Shown: positions 8,526-15,872, numbered from the stretch's first letter. The stretch: DNA of 18,846 bases from a bacterium (GCA_030019105.1 JASEGY010000021.1:1-18846), one strand, 5' to 3'. The notes: generated by a model not told the origin, from the letters alone. Numbers and translations are program-made.

Positions 8526-8767
8526 GGTGTCTGGTAGTCTGGTGTTTGGTAGCGTGGGGATTACCGTAACCGTTCACGGAACGCTGAAATTAGAAATTAG
8601 AAATTGGAAATTGAGCCTTCATATTTGTTCCACTTGTCAAAGTCGTACCAGACCATATCTGATAACTCTTCGGATAGACTCGCTTCATCTTTTTCACCAA
8701 TTTCTAATTTCCAATTTCTAATTTCAAGCCGTGAACGGCTACGAATTACCAGACCACCAGACACCAG
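8526..8767. repeat. Three concentric inverted repeat pairs between yicC and remA
   Basis: From outside in, the first pair is TCTGGT-type units at 8526-8550 with their inverse CCAGACCACCAGACACC at 8749-8767. The second is GATTACCGTAACCGTTCACG at 8559-8578 with its inverse GCCGTGAACGGCTACGAATT at 8728-8747. The third is GAAATTAGAAATTAGAAATT at 8586-8605, continuing to 8613, with its inverse at 8698-8725. A unique centre of about 85 bases remains. The outer right arm begins one base after the yicC stop and the outer left arm lies about 30 bases before the remA start. The order suggests successive insertion of one palindrome inside another, or a large cruciform-type hairpin. Confidence 0.9.
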
Positions 8768-8768
8768 T

Positions 8769-9635
8769 CTATTCCACGTTTTGGAGTTGTTCTTTTATCT
8801 TCTCTAACTCGTTTTTTGCCTTGAGCATAAGCTGAGTTATCTTTAAATTTGACGTCTTAGCAGAAATAGTATTTATCTCTCGGTTTACTTCCTGCGACAG
8901 GAATCCTAACTGACGTCCCATAGGCTCCTCTAAGCTTAAAGTTTCTTTTATTTGTGCCAGGTGGCTTGAAAGTCTGACCAACTCTTCAGTGATGTCGGAT
9001 TTATCGGCCAAAATGGCTACCTCCATAGCTAACCTGGCCTCATCCAATTCTTGACCAGGCATAATAACAGAAAGCCTTCGAGTAAGCTTTTCCCGATACT
9101 CATCTACCACCCCTGAAGCAAGGACATTTACGGTTGTTATTATCTCTTCTATCTCACTCACCCTGTTGCTTATATCCAATACTAATTCTTTCCCCTCCTT
9201 AGCCTTCATTTCAAGCAGTGAAATAAGGGCCATATCTATCGCATTCTTAAGGTTTTCCCAGGTAGAGTCAAGATCAATATCAGCCCTCTGAATAGTGATA
9301 ATATCATTCAGGTTCAGGAGATGAGATGCCTTAAGGTCATTTTCCAGATTGAGAGAGGCAGACAATTGGTTGATGGCACTAAGATAAGCCCTGGCTGCTT
9401 CAAGATTAACAGTTACATCCCTTTTTGCTTCAACGGAAGCCTCAGTTCTAATAAAGACAAAAACTCTACCACGGGCAATCTTCTGCTTGATATATTCCCT
9501 GATTTTATCTTCAAGGATATTCAACTGTGATGGCAACTTGACCCCTATTTCACAGAACTTATGGTTTAGAGACCGTATCTCGCAGAAGAAATATTCATTA
9601 CTACCCTGACCAAAGCCGGTCATACTGTTAGCCAT
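8769..9635 (-). CDS. yicC: YicC family endoribonuclease
   Basis: This 288-residue protein has the hallmark start MANSMTGFGQG, the N-terminal SLNHKFCEIGVKLP segment, and the C-terminal DUF1732 pattern (DKSDITEELVRLSSHLAQIK, GRQLGFLSQEVNREINTISAK). The length is normal. YicC-type proteins cut RNA endonucleolytically and in E. coli affect small-RNA stability. A strong TAAGGAGGT ribosome binding site precedes ATG 9635. It heads the group yicC, remA, gmk, rpoZ. A family B element lies 26 bases upstream, close to where a promoter would sit. Confidence 0.96.
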   Translation of the reverse strand: MANSMTGFGQGSNEYFFCEIRSLNHKFCEIGVKLPSQLNILEDKIREYIKQKIARGRVFVFIRTEASVEAKRDVTVNLEAARAYLSAINQLSASLNLENDLKASHLLNLNDIITIQRADIDLDSTWENLKNAIDMALISLLEMKAKEGKELVLDISNRVSEIEEIITTVNVLASGVVDEYREKLTRRLSVIMPGQELDEARLAMEVAILADKSDITEELVRLSSHLAQIKETLSLEEPMGRQLGFLSQEVNREINTISAKTSNLKITQLMLKAKNELEKIKEQLQNVE

Positions 9636-9661
9636 TAAGTACCTCCTTATATACTCGACAC

Positions 9662-9815
9662 TATAGACTTCATGAAAAAGATTTTGGGGTTGGTTATCCT
9701 TTGGAGTTTAGGCTTTAGCCTTTCATAACTAATGAAATCCTAAAGGATTAACTCCGAAAGCTACATAACCTGTCTTGAATTCGCTTACCCCAAAATATTT
9801 ATCTTAAGAGCTATA
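9662..9815 (-). mobile_element. Family B element, copy 3, inverted
   Basis: This is a full 154-bp copy in the opposite orientation to the copies at 1667 and 3027. Its ends are TATAGACTTCATGAAAAAGA and the inverted TATTTATCTTAAGAGCTATA, and it carries the same core palindromes. It lies 26 bases upstream of the yicC start, so it may carry or displace that gene's promoter. Confidence 0.93.
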
Positions 9816-9828
9816 TTATAAATTGAGC

Positions 9829-10012
9829 GTAACTACTCAGCCACCAGATATTGTTTTTGAAACTTACAGAACACAATATATTGTGGTTTGTCTACTTTTA
9901 TAGGTTACATAGAAAGCCATTCTTTAGGAATTTTAGCTAACTTTTAAACATCTGACCACAATATGTTGTGGTTCTAACAGTTAAGACTACTATATAGAGG
10001 CTGAGTAGTTAC
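9829..10012 (+). mobile_element. Family F element with perfect 14-bp inverted ends and 8-bp duplication
   Basis: The ends GTAACTACTCAGCC and GGCTGAGTAGTTAC are perfect inverted repeats. AATTGAGC flanks both sides exactly (9821-9828 and 10013-10020). The 184-bp interior holds two related palindromic words, ACACAATATATTGTGG and CCACAATATGTTGTGG. It has no coding capacity. End-like fragments of the same kind occur at 4129-4142, 13652-13665 and near 16018-16027. Confidence 0.93.
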
Positions 10013-10025
10013 AATTGAGCTTTAA

Positions 10026-10277
10026 TAACGTGGATTTCGACAGGGGGCCATCTGTTTTTGTTAATTTTTAAGCCTATGAATAATCAGTGCTTAGGGTATC
10101 TTGCGACATTCTGGCCAATCGTCTACAATGCCCCCCCAATGCCCCAAAAACTCGTTTTTGACCTCGCAAAGCCCATTTCTGAAATTTTCGAAGGTGAACC
10201 TAAAATCCGCAAGACGAGTATCCATAGGCGGTTAAAAATTAGAATTTTTCTGAAAAGGGGTGTCGAAATCCACGTTA
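10026..10277 (+). mobile_element. Family C element, copy 1
   Basis: This is a 252-bp element with inverted ends TAACGTGGATTTCGACA and TGTCGAAATCCACGTTA. It aligns along its whole length with the element at 15169-15419 read in reverse, at visibly lower than perfect identity. One frame stays open across the interior in both copies and gives similar peptides, for example TFWPIVYNAPPMP here against AFRPIIYRSPKKP there. The right end overlaps and supplies the TAA stop of the acetyltransferase gene. Whether the shared frame is ever translated is unknown. Confidence 0.9.
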
Positions 10278-10862
10278 GACAGCTACGTGTAGGTCTATTA
10301 TCTCTTTTTTCCGGGGGTCAAACCTTTTAATTGGTTTAGCCGGCACACCAGCCACTAAGGTAAAGGGAGGGACATCTTTATTAACCACGGAACCGGCGGC
10401 GACTACTGCCCCCTGGTGAATAGTCACTCCCCCCAGGATAGTACAGTGGCATCCTACCCACACCCCATCCTCGATAGTGGTAGGATCGGCCATAGCCGTA
10501 AATTTAGGATCAAAAGGACGATGCGTACAATTCATAATCATTGTCCGGGGGGCAATCGACACATTACGGCCTATCTTAACCGGGGCACAGCAGCCTAAAA
10601 AGCATTCAGCCTCAATCCTGGAATTATCGCCTACTTCTAAATTAAAGGGATAAAGAATATTCACATTAGGCCGGATGATTACATTTTTCCCGACCTTAGT
10701 CCTGAAGAGTTTGAGTATTTTAGGGTAGAGTTTTCCGGGGATAACAGGAAATGACCTGATAGTAAGCTGGGTAATATGCCAGAGATATCGCGAAAGACGG
10801 GATCTTTGGCACTCTAATTCCTCCGTATAGGTATCATCATAATTTGACAGATCAAGACTCAT
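10275..10862 (-). CDS. Hexapeptide-repeat acyltransferase (WcaF-like)
   Basis: This 195-residue protein has a C-terminal left-handed beta-helix of hexapeptide repeats (VGKNVIIRPNVNI, VGDNSRIEAECFLG, IGRNVSIAPRTMI), the acceptor-site loop with His in NCTHRPFDP, and the closing GAVVAAGSVVNKDVPPFTLV and AGVPAKPIKRF typical of sugar O-acetyltransferases. It probably acetylates a surface polysaccharide sugar with acetyl-CoA in the cytoplasm. The donor class is known for the family; the substrate is inferred. It follows the methyltransferase after 35 bases. The ribosome binding site is weak. Its stop codon is the terminal TTA of the adjoining family C element, so the original C-terminus may have been altered. 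Confidence 0.9.
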   Translation of the reverse strand: MSLDLSNYDDTYTEELECQRSRLSRYLWHITQLTIRSFPVIPGKLYPKILKLFRTKVGKNVIIRPNVNILYPFNLEVGDNSRIEAECFLGCCAPVKIGRNVSIAPRTMIMNCTHRPFDPKFTAMADPTTIEDGVWVGCHCTILGGVTIHQGAVVAAGSVVNKDVPPFTLVAGVPAKPIKRFDPRKKEIIDLHVAV

Positions 10863-10897
10863 TGTTTACTCTTATGATTGCGTTATGGGCTAAGGAC

Positions 10898-11572
10898 TCA
10901 CCCTCTTTTCCTGGCGGCAATCAATACTCCGCATCCTTCTTTGCCAAGATACATAGAATTACGGACAAATTGGGCGAACTTAGTCCGAAATAAACGCCAG
11001 AGATATTTTCTCAGAATAAGTTCAATTGTGATAAAAAGAGCGCTGTTAAAGAGCCGGTACATAACAACCGCCTTATAAGGAAGAAACCTTTTGCATTCGA
11101 CCATCTCCATGTTGTTTTCTTTCAGCATAGTTTCCCACCTTTCAACCGGTAAGAGAGCGATATGATACATCCTCTCATTAAGCCTGGCTGCATCCTTAGG
11201 CCCAAAAAAATCTTCCAGATAGCGAGTAAAGTCATCTGTGTAGGTGGTGAAGACAAATACTCCTCCCGGCGACAGAACCCTGGAGATCTCTTTCAGGAGA
11301 GAATTAGTGTCAGGGATATGTTCTACCACAGAATTAGCCAGGACAGTGCCAAAACGAGCGTCATCGAAAGGAAGGTGCTTACTGGCATCGGCCTGCTTCA
11401 GTTCTTTATATATGCCTAAAGGTTTTACTTTTTCCAGAACATCGTCATCCAGGTCAATCCCGGCTTCAATATTGGGTAGGATCAGGGATGAGAATAAGCC
11501 GTTTCCACACCCCAGGTCCAATACTGGCGGAGAAAAGAAGTCTTTAGCTCTCAACAGCATATTCAACTCCAT
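10898..11572 (-). CDS. Class I SAM-dependent methyltransferase, probably missing its N-terminus
   Basis: From the ATG at 11572 this gives 224 residues. The SAM-binding motif I is PPVLDLGCGNGLFSS at residues 15-29, followed by IDLDD and KQADASKHLPFDDARF, LANSVVEHI, and LSPGGVFVFTTY, the Methyltransf_11-type order. Only about 14 residues precede motif I, short for this kind of protein. A repeat element begins precisely at the ATG, no good ribosome binding site is seen, and a fragment with suitable sequence lies beyond the repeat at 11819-12002. A longer in-frame start at 11635 reads from the repeat. It stands next to an acetyltransferase, so a role in modifying a glycan or lipid is possible. 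Confidence 0.8.
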   Translation of the reverse strand: MELNMLLRAKDFFSPPVLDLGCGNGLFSSLILPNIEAGIDLDDDVLEKVKPLGIYKELKQADASKHLPFDDARFGTVLANSVVEHIPDTNSLLKEISRVLSPGGVFVFTTYTDDFTRYLEDFFGPKDAARLNERMYHIALLPVERWETMLKENNMEMVECKRFLPYKAVVMYRLFNSALFITIELILRKYLWRLFRTKFAQFVRNSMYLGKEGCGVLIAARKRG

Positions 11573-11826
11573 AGCGCGGCCTCTGGCCGCAACCAAACCA
11601 ACTTGTAACCATTCACCACTAAGACACAAAGACACAAAGGGGACAGAAAGCAGTAGGCAGCAGGCAGCAGGCAGGTAAATCTGCCCCCTACCCTCTGCTC
11701 ACTGCCTTTTGCCCTCTGATTGATTAATCTTGGTGTCTTAGTGTCTTGGTGGTGTGAACGATTACCAAAATCGTAACATTCTCGCAGGCAACGCAAATGT
11801 TGCGAAGTAATAGTATACAGCGCGGC
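11573..11826. mobile_element. Family E repeat element, copy 1
   Basis: The left end CATAGCGCGGCCTCTGGCCG continuing into CAACCAAACCAA, and the right end GCAACGCAAATGTTGC then TAATAGTATAC, are shared with the element at 15880-16014, while the interiors differ. AGCGCGGC occurs at 11573-11580 and 11819-11826 as a direct repeat and may mark a target duplication. Each end forms its own hairpin. The element separates the methyltransferase from the fragment at 11819-12002. Confidence 0.75.
11614..11754. repeat. Two concentric short-repeat arm pairs inside element E
   Basis: The outer pair is CACTAAGACACAAAGACACA at 11617-11636 with the inverse GTGTCTTAGTGTCTTGGTGG around 11733-11752. The inner pair is GCAGTAGGCAGCAGGCAGCA at 11650-11669 with the loosely inverted CTGCCCCCTACCCTCTGCTC at 11681-11700. 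The unit lengths differ (about 8 and 7 bases), yet the layout repeats that at 8526-8767. Confidence 0.82.
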
Positions 11827-12002
11827 AAACTTAAACCAAAGGAGCCCAAATAGGCGATCTTCAGGCTGTCGTCTTCATCAATCACTTCGTAGAGTTTGTC
11901 CAGCGCTCTTCGCCAAATCTTAGGCTTTATAATTCTGGCTATGGAATAAGCCATACTGTCAATAACTCCTACGGTAACACCAAATATCTTCATCAGCCAC
12001 AT
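11819..12002 (-). pseudogene. Gene fragment, possibly the N-terminus of the methyltransferase
   Basis: An ATG at 12002 opens a frame with the sequence MWLMKIFGVTVGVIDSMAYS, then ARIIKPKIWRRALDKLYEVI and DEDDSLKIAYLGSFG, after which it enters repeat element E and ends at 11724. The segment before the repeat looks like genuine helical protein, while the segment after is repeat sequence. Methyltransferases of this type often carry a helical lead before motif I, so this may be the missing N-terminal part of the gene at 10898-11572. That is an inference; it could be an unrelated small gene. Confidence 0.45.
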
Positions 12003-12025
12003 TAAAATTTCCTCCCCTAAGGTAC

Positions 12026-12120
12026 TAAGAGCCTATCCCAAAACTGGTAATCGCAGGCTTTAGCCTGCGCAACCTAAAGGTTGCGATTACCCCGTAAATA
12101 GGTTTTGGGTTAGGCTCTTA
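12026..12120 (+). mobile_element. Family D miniature element
   Basis: This is a 95-bp element with ends TAAGAGCCTATCCCAAAAC and, inverted, GTTTTGGGTTAGGCTCTTA. The GAGCCT start resembles ends of some IS5-group insertion sequences, as a resemblance only. The inside is an extended palindrome: GGTAATCGCAGGCTTTAGCC and its partner GGTTGCGATTACC, centred on two CTTTAG/CTAAAG words. The last three bases supply the stop codon of the radical SAM gene. Confidence 0.88.
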
Positions 12121-13593
12121 ACAGCTCTCCGATTTCTTTTCCTTTTTCAATGATCTGAAAGACAAGGTTCGACTAATAAATCCCTTGGCCTGCTGCCAAT
12201 TGTGCATAACCTCGTCCCAATTCCTCATCTTGTAAATTCTCTTGAGGAGACTGGCCGGAGTAAGATAATATCCGGTATACATCTTATAAATAGCCTCTTT
12301 AAGCTCCTCTCCGGTCAGGTCTTCACAAAATGATTCCCCGATGTTGCCGTCAAAATCCCGCCAGTCATGGGGTTTATGCTTAATCATTTCATAGTAAGGA
12401 CTTCCCGGATAAGGAGTCGCCACGGAAACCTGGAATTCATCCGGTTTAAGTTTTTTGAGGAAAGCAGTGGTCTCAGCAATGGTCTCCTTTGTCTCTCCGG
12501 GAACTCCGACAACAAAGGTCGCATGGGCCTCTATCCCGGCTTCCTGACACCATCTAACCGAATTCAAGGCCTGTTGGAGGGTAATCCCTTTATGAATAAC
12601 CTCATCCAACATCCTCTGAGATCCTGACTCTACCCCAAAGACCACCAGCCGGCAACCACAACTCTTCATCATCTTGAACATCTCCGGAGAGGTATGATCC
12701 GGCCTCATCTGGCAAAGCCAGATAATATCAAGTTTTCTGTCTATAAATCCCTGGCACATCTCCATCACCCGCTTAATACTTACATTAAGGGTGTCGTCAT
12801 AAAGGTATATCTCTTTGGCCCCGTATTTTTCTTTAAGGTGTTCAATTTCATCACATACACTGGCTACTGACCGGAGCCGGACTTTGTTCCTGAACATACC
12901 GCCGGGCCAGACACAAAAGACACACCTGCCCGGACAACCCCGGCTGGCAAAGAGCTGAAAGTACGGGGGATAGTGACACAGTTCCTGCCGGTAGTTGCGC
13001 TGATCGATCAGGTCACGATCCGGAAAAGGGAGGGCATCAAGGTCTTTAATCAAGGGACGGTCCGGATTAGCGACTACCTGGCCGTTTTCTTTGTAAGTAA
13101 TACCCAGTACCTGGCTGAAATCACCTTTATCTCTAAAGGTAGTCGCGATTTCCTTTATCCCCATCTCCATCTCACCCCTGACAGCAAAATCAATATAGGG
13201 GCTCGCCACCAATTCCTTGTGATAATAACTCGCATGGAAATCAACTATAACAATTGCGGTGTCAATTGTCTCCTTGATATGTTGAGCAATCTTAAGATCA
13301 TACTCAATTGAGGGAGTGGATACCTGAAGGACTATCATCTCAGGGTTTATTTCTTTCACCTTCTGCATAGTCTCTTCCAGAGTAAGCTGTCCTACCATGG
13401 CATCGATAAGGAAAGTCTCAAACCCTTCCTGCTTCAAAACAGCCGCGGAATATGCCAACCAAATAGGATAAACCTGGATAGTCTCATCCTTGGCAAACTT
13501 CCTCATCTTTCTCCCCGGCCATCGGTCAACCCTGACCAGAAAGGTATCTTTTTCCGCCGGGTCATCCGGCCCATTTAAGATCAGAACCTTCAT
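12118..13593 (-). CDS. B12-binding-domain radical SAM protein
   Basis: This 491-residue protein has an N-terminal B12-binding-like Rossmann domain (residues about 1-190, with VLILNGPDDP and EMIVLQVSTPSIEYDL) and a radical SAM domain with the iron-sulfur cluster ligands Cys220, Cys224 and Cys227 in ASRGCPGRCVFCVWPGG. VFGVESGSQRMLDEV and HATFVVGVPGETKETI are normal later motifs. It probably performs a radical or methyl-transfer reaction. The product is unknown, and the neighbours suggest cell-envelope or polysaccharide chemistry. AGGGGGT precedes ATG 13593. The stop TAA comes from the end of repeat element D, so a few native C-terminal residues may be lost. Confidence 0.93.
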   Translation of the reverse strand: MKVLILNGPDDPAEKDTFLVRVDRWPGRKMRKFAKDETIQVYPIWLAYSAAVLKQEGFETFLIDAMVGQLTLEETMQKVKEINPEMIVLQVSTPSIEYDLKIAQHIKETIDTAIVIVDFHASYYHKELVASPYIDFAVRGEMEMGIKEIATTFRDKGDFSQVLGITYKENGQVVANPDRPLIKDLDALPFPDRDLIDQRNYRQELCHYPPYFQLFASRGCPGRCVFCVWPGGMFRNKVRLRSVASVCDEIEHLKEKYGAKEIYLYDDTLNVSIKRVMEMCQGFIDRKLDIIWLCQMRPDHTSPEMFKMMKSCGCRLVVFGVESGSQRMLDEVIHKGITLQQALNSVRWCQEAGIEAHATFVVGVPGETKETIAETTAFLKKLKPDEFQVSVATPYPGSPYYEMIKHKPHDWRDFDGNIGESFCEDLTGEELKEAIYKMYTGYYLTPASLLKRIYKMRNWDEVMHNWQQAKGFISRTLSFRSLKKEKKSESC

Positions 13594-13651
13594 CTATACT
13601 ACCCCCTAATCAATTTAGCAATTAACTTGACAATGTTATTTGAATTGCCCC

Positions 13652-13665
13652 GTAACTACCCAGCC
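13652..13665. repeat. Family F-like end sequence
   Basis: GTAACTACCCAGCC matches the inverted end of the family F element (GTAACTACTCAGCC) at 13 of 14 bases. It marks the boundary of the degraded region downstream of the ATPase, and no partner end was found nearby. Confidence 0.6.
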
Positions 13666-13871
13666 GCTAAGAAACTATCTCAATCAAAGACAAATCGTCC
13701 TTTGCATCTGTCCCACAGCCATGCAAGGCACGGACAAGTTGAATTAGTCGCAAAAAGTTTATTAAAAGTAAAGCAATATTTCGATTGAGATCTGTGTTTA
13801 TCGGCAGAGTTACGTATTCGTGATTGTATCCTTGAACACTTAGACTTTTCGATTTCGTTATGAGGTGCCAT
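13666..13871 (-). pseudogene. Degraded remnant of an ATPase partner gene
   Basis: Just one base after the ATPase stop, an ATG at 13871 opens MAPHNEIEKSK, and the next intact-looking segments continue in other frames, ending with LVRALHGCGTDAKDDLSLIE. ATPases of this type are often followed by a small TOPRIM/DUF3226-like protein that begins in a similar way. The frame changes and the family F-like end at the distal side suggest a broken partner. I cannot confirm the family; the tight spacing and residue character are the only support. Confidence 0.35.
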
Positions 13872-13872
13872 T

Positions 13873-15159
13873 TCAACGCACCTCCATATTGGTATCAATT
13901 GCCACCTTCAACAAGTCATGGTCGAAGTATTTTGCTGTTATCTTGTCCTTGGTCCTGTCTATACGGATATAACTGAAATCATTTGCCAAATCTCCGGAAA
14001 TCCCGTTGTAGGCTGCTTCTAAGCATTCATAACTATGGGTTGTTCCTATTACCTGACAATTATTTTCACGGGCGGCCAATGCAATGGCTTCCCATATCTT
14101 TGGCATGGCGGAATAATGGATACCATTTTCACACTCGTCTATGATTACAATTCCATCCCCGGATGTTGCAATGGCAAGTATAATTGAAAGTAATCTTGAA
14201 ACGCCCTCCCCCATGTAAGCAACTGGGATTTTTCTCGTTAATCGGCATCGTTTCAAATCGCCCAAATAGCAGCTTTACACTTTTGAAGCGGAGTGCATGG
14301 CCGAGTTTAAATTAGGCTGCGCAACTTCTTTGGAGTTAATCCTTTAGGATTTCATTTATGAAAGGCTAAAGCCTAAACTCCCCAAAAGTGTAAACCGATC
14401 TCCAACGATTTCCAGGCTGAATGAAACGATGCCCGTTAATCCAATATCTCCATGGATCAGAGAAATGTCCCCCATTGCAACAGATGAAAGAGATTTCAAA
14501 TTCGGTTCGATGATCCTCAGAAAATCGATAATTCTTTCCTGCTTGCCGATGATATCCAATTGACCAAATTTTTGAGCATCTTCCAAAGGGTTTATTGATA
14601 CTCGTGCACCTAAAAAGGTGGCAGGACGTTGCTCCATATTAGGGTTATCAATATGAATTCCAATACCATCAAACCCCATTAAAAGATGGGCTGTCTGGTT
14701 TTTCATTTTTTTACTGTTATTGTTATAGATAATATCCAAGGCATAAGAAGGTTCTGGTTTCTGATCGGTTCTTATTTGCTTTGGTTTTAATCCAGGGCTT
14801 GTAATGTTAGCCTGTATCGATGAGGGGACATAGTGTGGATTAAACCTGACAGTCATTTTTTCTTCACTTTCATTTACTATGACAGAAATATTTATTTCTC
14901 TATCCAAGGCATAATTGTAAAAGATCGGCGCCCACATTGATTCTGGATTGAATGCAATTGTTTCTACCCCTCTCCATGCAAATTGCCGCAGTATCATTTG
15001 TGGGTTTAACCTGTCATAGAACATGAACAGTGCTTCCAATATGGAGGTTTTGCCTACGTTATTGCGACCGCCCAAAAGGGTAACTCTGGATAGCTTGGAA
15101 AGCTCGAGTTGTTGAAATCCCTTGAAGCCGTCAATATTCAATTTCGTAATCATTCTCAT
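13873..15159 (-). pseudogene. AAA family ATPase (AAA_15/AAA_21 type), interrupted
   Basis: The N-terminal part (15159-14356) has TKLNIDGFKGFQQLELSKL and a P-loop GGRNNVGKTS at residues 30-39. The C-terminal part (14265-13873) has the signature region MGEGVSRLLSIILAI, the Walker B-like GIVIIDECENGIH, and the switch GTTHSYECLEAA. Together they are a complete ABC-type ATPase of the family seen in OLD-like and other accessory or defence operons. A 121-bp repeat at 14274-14394 breaks the frame, giving a TAA stop in the N part, and 121 is not a multiple of three. The start at 15159 has TAAGGA in front of it. A family C element ends ten bases further up, so the promoter may also be displaced. It is probably inactive. 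Confidence 0.88.
14274..14394 (+). mobile_element. Repeat element with a family B core but different ends, inside the ATPase gene
   Basis: The ends TTTACACTTTTG and CAAAAGTGTAAA are perfect 12-bp inverted repeats. Inside, about 14330-14380 carries the family B core (GGAGTTAATCCTTTAGGATT and GAAAGGCTAAAGCCTAAACT), but the family B outer sequences are absent. It interrupts the ATPase frame between the residues EIVGDRF and the stretch before PVAYMGEG. Confidence 0.88.
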
Positions 15160-15168
15160 TTTTCCTTA

Positions 15169-15419
15169 TGACGTGGATTTCGACACCCCTTTGGGAAAAA
15201 TCTCGATTTTCTAAGTGCCGATAAACATTACTTCTCTGGATTTTGGGGTAACCTCCAAGAATTCCAGAAATTGGCTTTTCAGGGGCAAAACCGAGTTTTT
15301 GGGCTTTTTTGGGCTACGGTAGATGATTGGCCGGAATGCCGCAATCTGCTGTAAGTGCTGACTACTTCTAAGCTTAAAAAATAGACAAAACCGATAGCGC
15401 CCTGTCGAAATCCACGTTA
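15169..15419 (-). mobile_element. Family C element, copy 2, upstream of the ATPase gene
   Basis: The ends TGACGTGGATTTCGACA and TGTCGAAATCCACGTTA and the full interior align with the copy at 10026-10277 read in reverse. CATAA appears at both outer boundaries on the minus strand and could be a target duplication. It ends ten bases before the ATPase start codon and just before the ribosome binding site. Confidence 0.9.
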
Positions 15420-15454
15420 TGAGGGCTGTTCTTTGATAATTGTTTTCTGTAACC

Positions 15455-15697
15455 AGAGAGCATTCGGTAATTCGCAAGCTATTTCTACATCAAAACTTGT
15501 GTAAGGAAGGAAAAATGGGAAAGCGGGGAAAAGGGCAAAAATTTAATAGTTAAGAATAAGGATAAAGCTTAGATAGGATCAAGGTTCTTCCTTCCTGACT
15601 TAATCCTCACTGTTTAATTTTGAGTTCCTTTCCCCTTTTTCCCTATTTCCCCTTTTTCCTTTGTTTACACTATGTTATGAATTGCCGAACGCTCTCT
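15455..15697. repeat. Long imperfect palindrome with purine/pyrimidine short-repeat arms
   Basis: The outer arms are AGAGAGCATTCGGTAATTC (15455-15473) and GAATTGCCGAACGCTCTCT (15679-15697). Inside lie TGTGTAAGGAAGG with partner CCTTTGTTTACAC, and GGGAAAGCGGGGAAAAGG-type sequence with partner CCTTTCCCC and CCCTATTTCCCC runs. The layout is again a concentric inverted pair around a centre of roughly 90 bases. No gene is supported here. The stretch 15698-15825 shows only a small AAGAGCCC/GGACTCTTC hairpin. Confidence 0.8.
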
Positions 15698-15825
15698 AAC
15701 CACACTAAAAAAGAGAAGAGCCCCCACTTTTACGCCTCTTTAGGGCAGGACTCTTCCCTTCGTGAATTTATTATATCATGGAGAAATGAAGAAGTCAATA
15801 AGAAATTAAATCGCAACTCAGTTTG

Positions 15826-15872
15826 TTTAGACTGTAGTCTGAAGGCTGTTAGTTTCTCCACTACAGTCTAAA
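15826..15872. repeat. 13-bp stem hairpin TTTAGACTGTAGT
   Basis: TTTAGACTGTAGT at 15826-15838 and ACTACAGTCTAAA at 15860-15872 are perfect inverted repeats around 21 bases. The bases before it, from CTCAG onward, match 4075-4094, so this is a dispersed repeat. It may be a small element or a hairpin without a T-run. Confidence 0.75.

Noticed and set aside
8500..8577. In-frame N-terminal extension of the RemA-type protein
   Set aside because: It is translated from repeat arms. The ATG at 8499 has GGAGGT and matches the DUF370 start.
10058..10330. Plus-strand open frame across family C and the acetyltransferase end
   Set aside because: It starts with TTG, lacks a ribosome binding site and runs into the opposite gene. 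I keep the frame similarity between copies as an observation but not as a gene.
11563..11796. Minus-strand open frame inside family E
   Set aside because: It is built wholly from the short-repeat arms and the family E ends, which are non-coding at the other copy.
15620..15871. Plus-strand open frame in the repeat-filled gap
   Set aside because: It is composed of the right arm of a palindrome and a hairpin, with no protein-like pattern.
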